Assembly: GCA_903830015.1 (NCBI GenBank)
Contig: CAIKSH010000027.1
Location: 1-12,001 of the forward strand
Length of the DNA stretch: 12,001 nt
DNA from: an uncultured Solirubrobacterales bacterium
GTDB lineage: Bacteria; Actinomycetota; Thermoleophilia; Solirubrobacterales; Solirubrobacteraceae
Direction of reading: 5' to 3'
Shown here: positions 10,519-12,001 of the stretch, in pieces
Layout: the number at the start of each line of letters is the position of its first letter
Position numbering within the stretch: the first letter of the stretch is position 1
Notes under the pieces: model-generated
Databases searched by the model: none
The model's input: only the letters and a program-made list of their open reading frames with translations
Told to the model about the DNA's origin: nothing
Position numbers and translations under genes: made by a program

Positions 10519-10524
10519 TAGGCT
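10519..10524 (+). promoter_or_regulatory. Candidate -10 element before the UDP-glucose dehydrogenase gene
   Basis: TAGGCT fits TANNNT and ends 12 bases before the ATG at 10537, implying a very short leader. The 44-base gap also has CCCGG (10495-10499) and CCGGG (10511-10515), a weak 5-bp inverted repeat with an 11-base loop. No Shine-Dalgarno is visible. Read-through from the LCP gene is equally possible. Confidence 0.25.
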
Positions 10525-10536
10525 TCGCCGGTCCTC

Positions 10537-11856
10537 ATGAGCACCTCGGAACGAGAGCCGATCGGGGTGATCGGCACCGGCTACGTCGGCCTCTGCACGG
10601 CGGTCGGCTTTGCCGAGCTGGGCAGCGATGTCTGGTGCATCGATATCGACGCGGAGAAGATCGCCGCCCTGGAGCGCGGCGAGGTCCCGATCCACGAGCC
10701 CGGGCTCGAGGAGGCCCTGGAGCGCAACCGGGAGCGGCTCCACTTCTCGACCGACCTGGCCGACGCCCTGGAAAACGCCCGCCTGCTCTTCGTGGCCGTG
10801 GGCACGCCGCCGACCTACTCCGGCGACGCCGACCTGGGCGCCGTCCACGCCGTGGTCGAGGCGATGCCGGCCTCCGACCGCCATGCGCTGGTGATGAAGT
10901 CGACCGTTCCCGTCGGCACCGGCGAGGCGATCGAGCGGATCTTCGTCGAGCAGGGCAAGGAGGGCTTCAGCTACGTCTCGTGCCCGGAGTTCCTCAAGGA
11001 GGGAACGGCGCTGGCCGACTTCCTGAACCCCGACCGCGTGGTGATCGGCGACCGCGGCGACTGGGCCGGCGACGCCGTCGAGGAGCTCTACCGGCCGCTT
11101 CTCGCCGCTGAGTACGGCGGCCAGGGCTCCGGGGAGCTGGTCCGGACCGACGTGGCCAGCGCCGAGATGGTCAAGCTCGCCGCCAACGCCTTCCTGGCCA
11201 CGAAGATCTCCTTCATCAACGAGATCGCCAACGTCTGCGAGGAGACCGGGGCCGACGTGCTCGAGGTCGCCAAGGGGATGGGCCTCGACGACCGGATCGG
11301 CCCGAAGTTCCTGCGCCCTGGGATCGGCTTCGGCGGCTCCTGCTTCCCGAAGGACGTCTCGGCGCTCAAGCAGCTGGCCGGCAACAGCGGCTACCACTTC
11401 CAGCTCCTGGGGGCGGTAATCGAGGTCAACGAGCTCCAGAAGCGGCGCGTCATCGGCAAGCTCGAGAAGCACCTGGGCTCGCTGGTCGGGCGCCGGATCG
11501 CCCTGCTCGGGCTCGCCTTCAAGCCCGACACCGACGACATGCGCGAGGCCTCCTCGCTGGTCCTCGCCGCGCGGCTCCAGGCCGCGGGCGCCACGGTGGC
11601 CGCCTACGACCCGATTGCCGAGGCGGCGGCCCGGCCGCTGATGCCGGGAGTCGAGTTTGCCGCCGACGCCCTGGCGGCGGCCAGCGGCGCCGACGCGGTG
11701 GTGCTGGTGACCGAGTGGGACGAGATCGTCTCGGTCGACCCGGGGGCGCTGGCCGGGGCTATGGCCGGCAACGTCGTCATCGACGGCCGCAACGCCCTGG
11801 ATCCCGGGGCGGTCCGCGCCGCCGGGCTGGTCTACGAGGGCGTCGGGCGCGCCTGA
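10537..11856 (+). CDS. ugd: UDP-glucose 6-dehydrogenase
   Basis: Cytosolic enzyme that oxidises UDP-glucose to UDP-glucuronate with 2 NAD+, supplying acidic sugars for surface polysaccharides. The 439-residue protein has the N-terminal NAD fold (IGVIGTGYVGLC, GTGYVG at 13-18), the catalytic segment CPEFLKEGTALADF (Glu155) with NPDR, the active-site helix EMVKLAANAFLATKISFINE (Lys213, Asn217), and GFGGSCFPKD with the catalytic Cys269. The C-terminal UDP-binding domain has LLGLAFKPDTDDMREAS (Lys329, Arg336). All key residues are present. UDP-ManNAc/GlcNAc dehydrogenases share this fold, so the exact sugar is likely but not certain. The ATG start gives the Rossmann strand within eight residues. 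No Shine-Dalgarno is seen. The nucleotidyltransferase gene follows after 4 bases. Confidence 0.92.
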   Translation: MSTSEREPIGVIGTGYVGLCTAVGFAELGSDVWCIDIDAEKIAALERGEVPIHEPGLEEALERNRERLHFSTDLADALENARLLFVAVGTPPTYSGDADLGAVHAVVEAMPASDRHALVMKSTVPVGTGEAIERIFVEQGKEGFSYVSCPEFLKEGTALADFLNPDRVVIGDRGDWAGDAVEELYRPLLAAEYGGQGSGELVRTDVASAEMVKLAANAFLATKISFINEIANVCEETGADVLEVAKGMGLDDRIGPKFLRPGIGFGGSCFPKDVSALKQLAGNSGYHFQLLGAVIEVNELQKRRVIGKLEKHLGSLVGRRIALLGLAFKPDTDDMREASSLVLAARLQAAGATVAAYDPIAEAAARPLMPGVEFAADALAAASGADAVVLVTEWDEIVSVDPGALAGAMAGNVVIDGRNALDPGAVRAAGLVYEGVGRA

Positions 11857-11860
11857 CCGC

Positions 11861-12001
11861 ATGCGTGCGGTGATCCTCGTCGGCGGGGAGGGAACCCGCC
11901 TGCGGCCCCTCACCTCGGAGGAACCCAAGCCGGTCGTCCCGCTCGCCGGGCGCCCGCTGATGGCCTACATGCTCGACTGGCTGGCCGGCGCCGGGGTGAC
12001 C
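11861..12001 (+). CDS. Sugar-1-phosphate nucleotidyltransferase (3'-partial)
   Basis: The first 47 codons of a nucleotidyltransferase run off the window edge. The N-terminus MRAVILVGGEGTRLRPLT holds the family loop GGxGTRLxPLT (residues 8-18) that binds the nucleoside triphosphate, then PKPVVPLAGRPLM, whose Lys23 contacts the sugar phosphate. Possible activities are mannose-1-phosphate guanylyltransferase, glucose-1-phosphate uridylyltransferase or thymidylyltransferase; the visible part cannot decide. In context a UDP-glucose-producing enzyme would directly feed the upstream dehydrogenase, while GDP-mannose synthesis is also plausible. It starts 4 bases after the dehydrogenase stop with no visible Shine-Dalgarno, so the two are almost certainly co-transcribed. 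Confidence 0.85.
   Translation, partial: MRAVILVGGEGTRLRPLTSEEPKPVVPLAGRPLMAYMLDWLAGAGVT

Noticed and set aside
8948..11928. Long - strand open frames (8948-10354 and 10405-11928) opposite the LCP and dehydrogenase genes
   Set aside because: The + strand proteins carry complete family motifs; the antisense products have none and show the same composition bias.

Overview
The window is G+C-rich (roughly two thirds G+C by eye) and almost fully coding. It looks like a chromosomal segment of a high-GC Gram-positive-type bacterium, most likely an Actinomycetota lineage outside the mycobacteria, possibly Thermoleophilia-like. Reasons: a complete-looking F1Fo operon with separate b and delta genes (mycobacteria fuse part of them), several GTG starts, a LytR-CpsA-Psr (LCP) wall-polymer transferase, and tight packing. 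The phylum is an inference from gene content, not a measured placement.

Positions 1-6673 (+) carry the ATP synthase operon in the canonical order atpB (5' end cut by the window edge)-atpE-atpF-atpH-atpA-atpG-atpD-atpC. Gaps are 3-33 bases. Catalytic and proton-path residues are intact in every subunit, so this reads as a functional proton-translocating F1Fo enzyme. Local features are a c subunit with an N-terminal extension, a His/Glu arrangement in subunit a opposite to that of E. coli, and an alpha subunit with a roughly 48-residue acidic C-terminal tail.

Positions 6670-7773 (-) encode a saccharopine-dehydrogenase-like NAD(P)-binding oxidoreductase. It converges on atpC so tightly that the two stop codons share the palindrome CTAG, and a perfect 7-bp hairpin is centred on them. 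Its start faces, almost base to base, that of an M20-family zinc amidohydrolase/peptidase (7795-8913, +). The few bases between the two starts hold overlapping -10-like hexamers on opposite strands.

Positions 8978-12001 (+) look like the start of a cell-surface polysaccharide module: an LCP transferase with an unrecognised C-terminal domain, a UDP-glucose 6-dehydrogenase, and the first 47 codons of a sugar-1-phosphate nucleotidyltransferase. Together they suggest production of nucleotide sugars (including UDP-glucuronate) and attachment of a polymer to the wall.

I found no tRNA, rRNA, CRISPR array, insertion sequence or phage feature, and no gene-free stretch longer than 64 bases. Most of the window is housekeeping. 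The least explained pieces are the LCP C-terminal domain, the AtpA tail, and the compact divergent and convergent junctions around the oxidoreductase gene.
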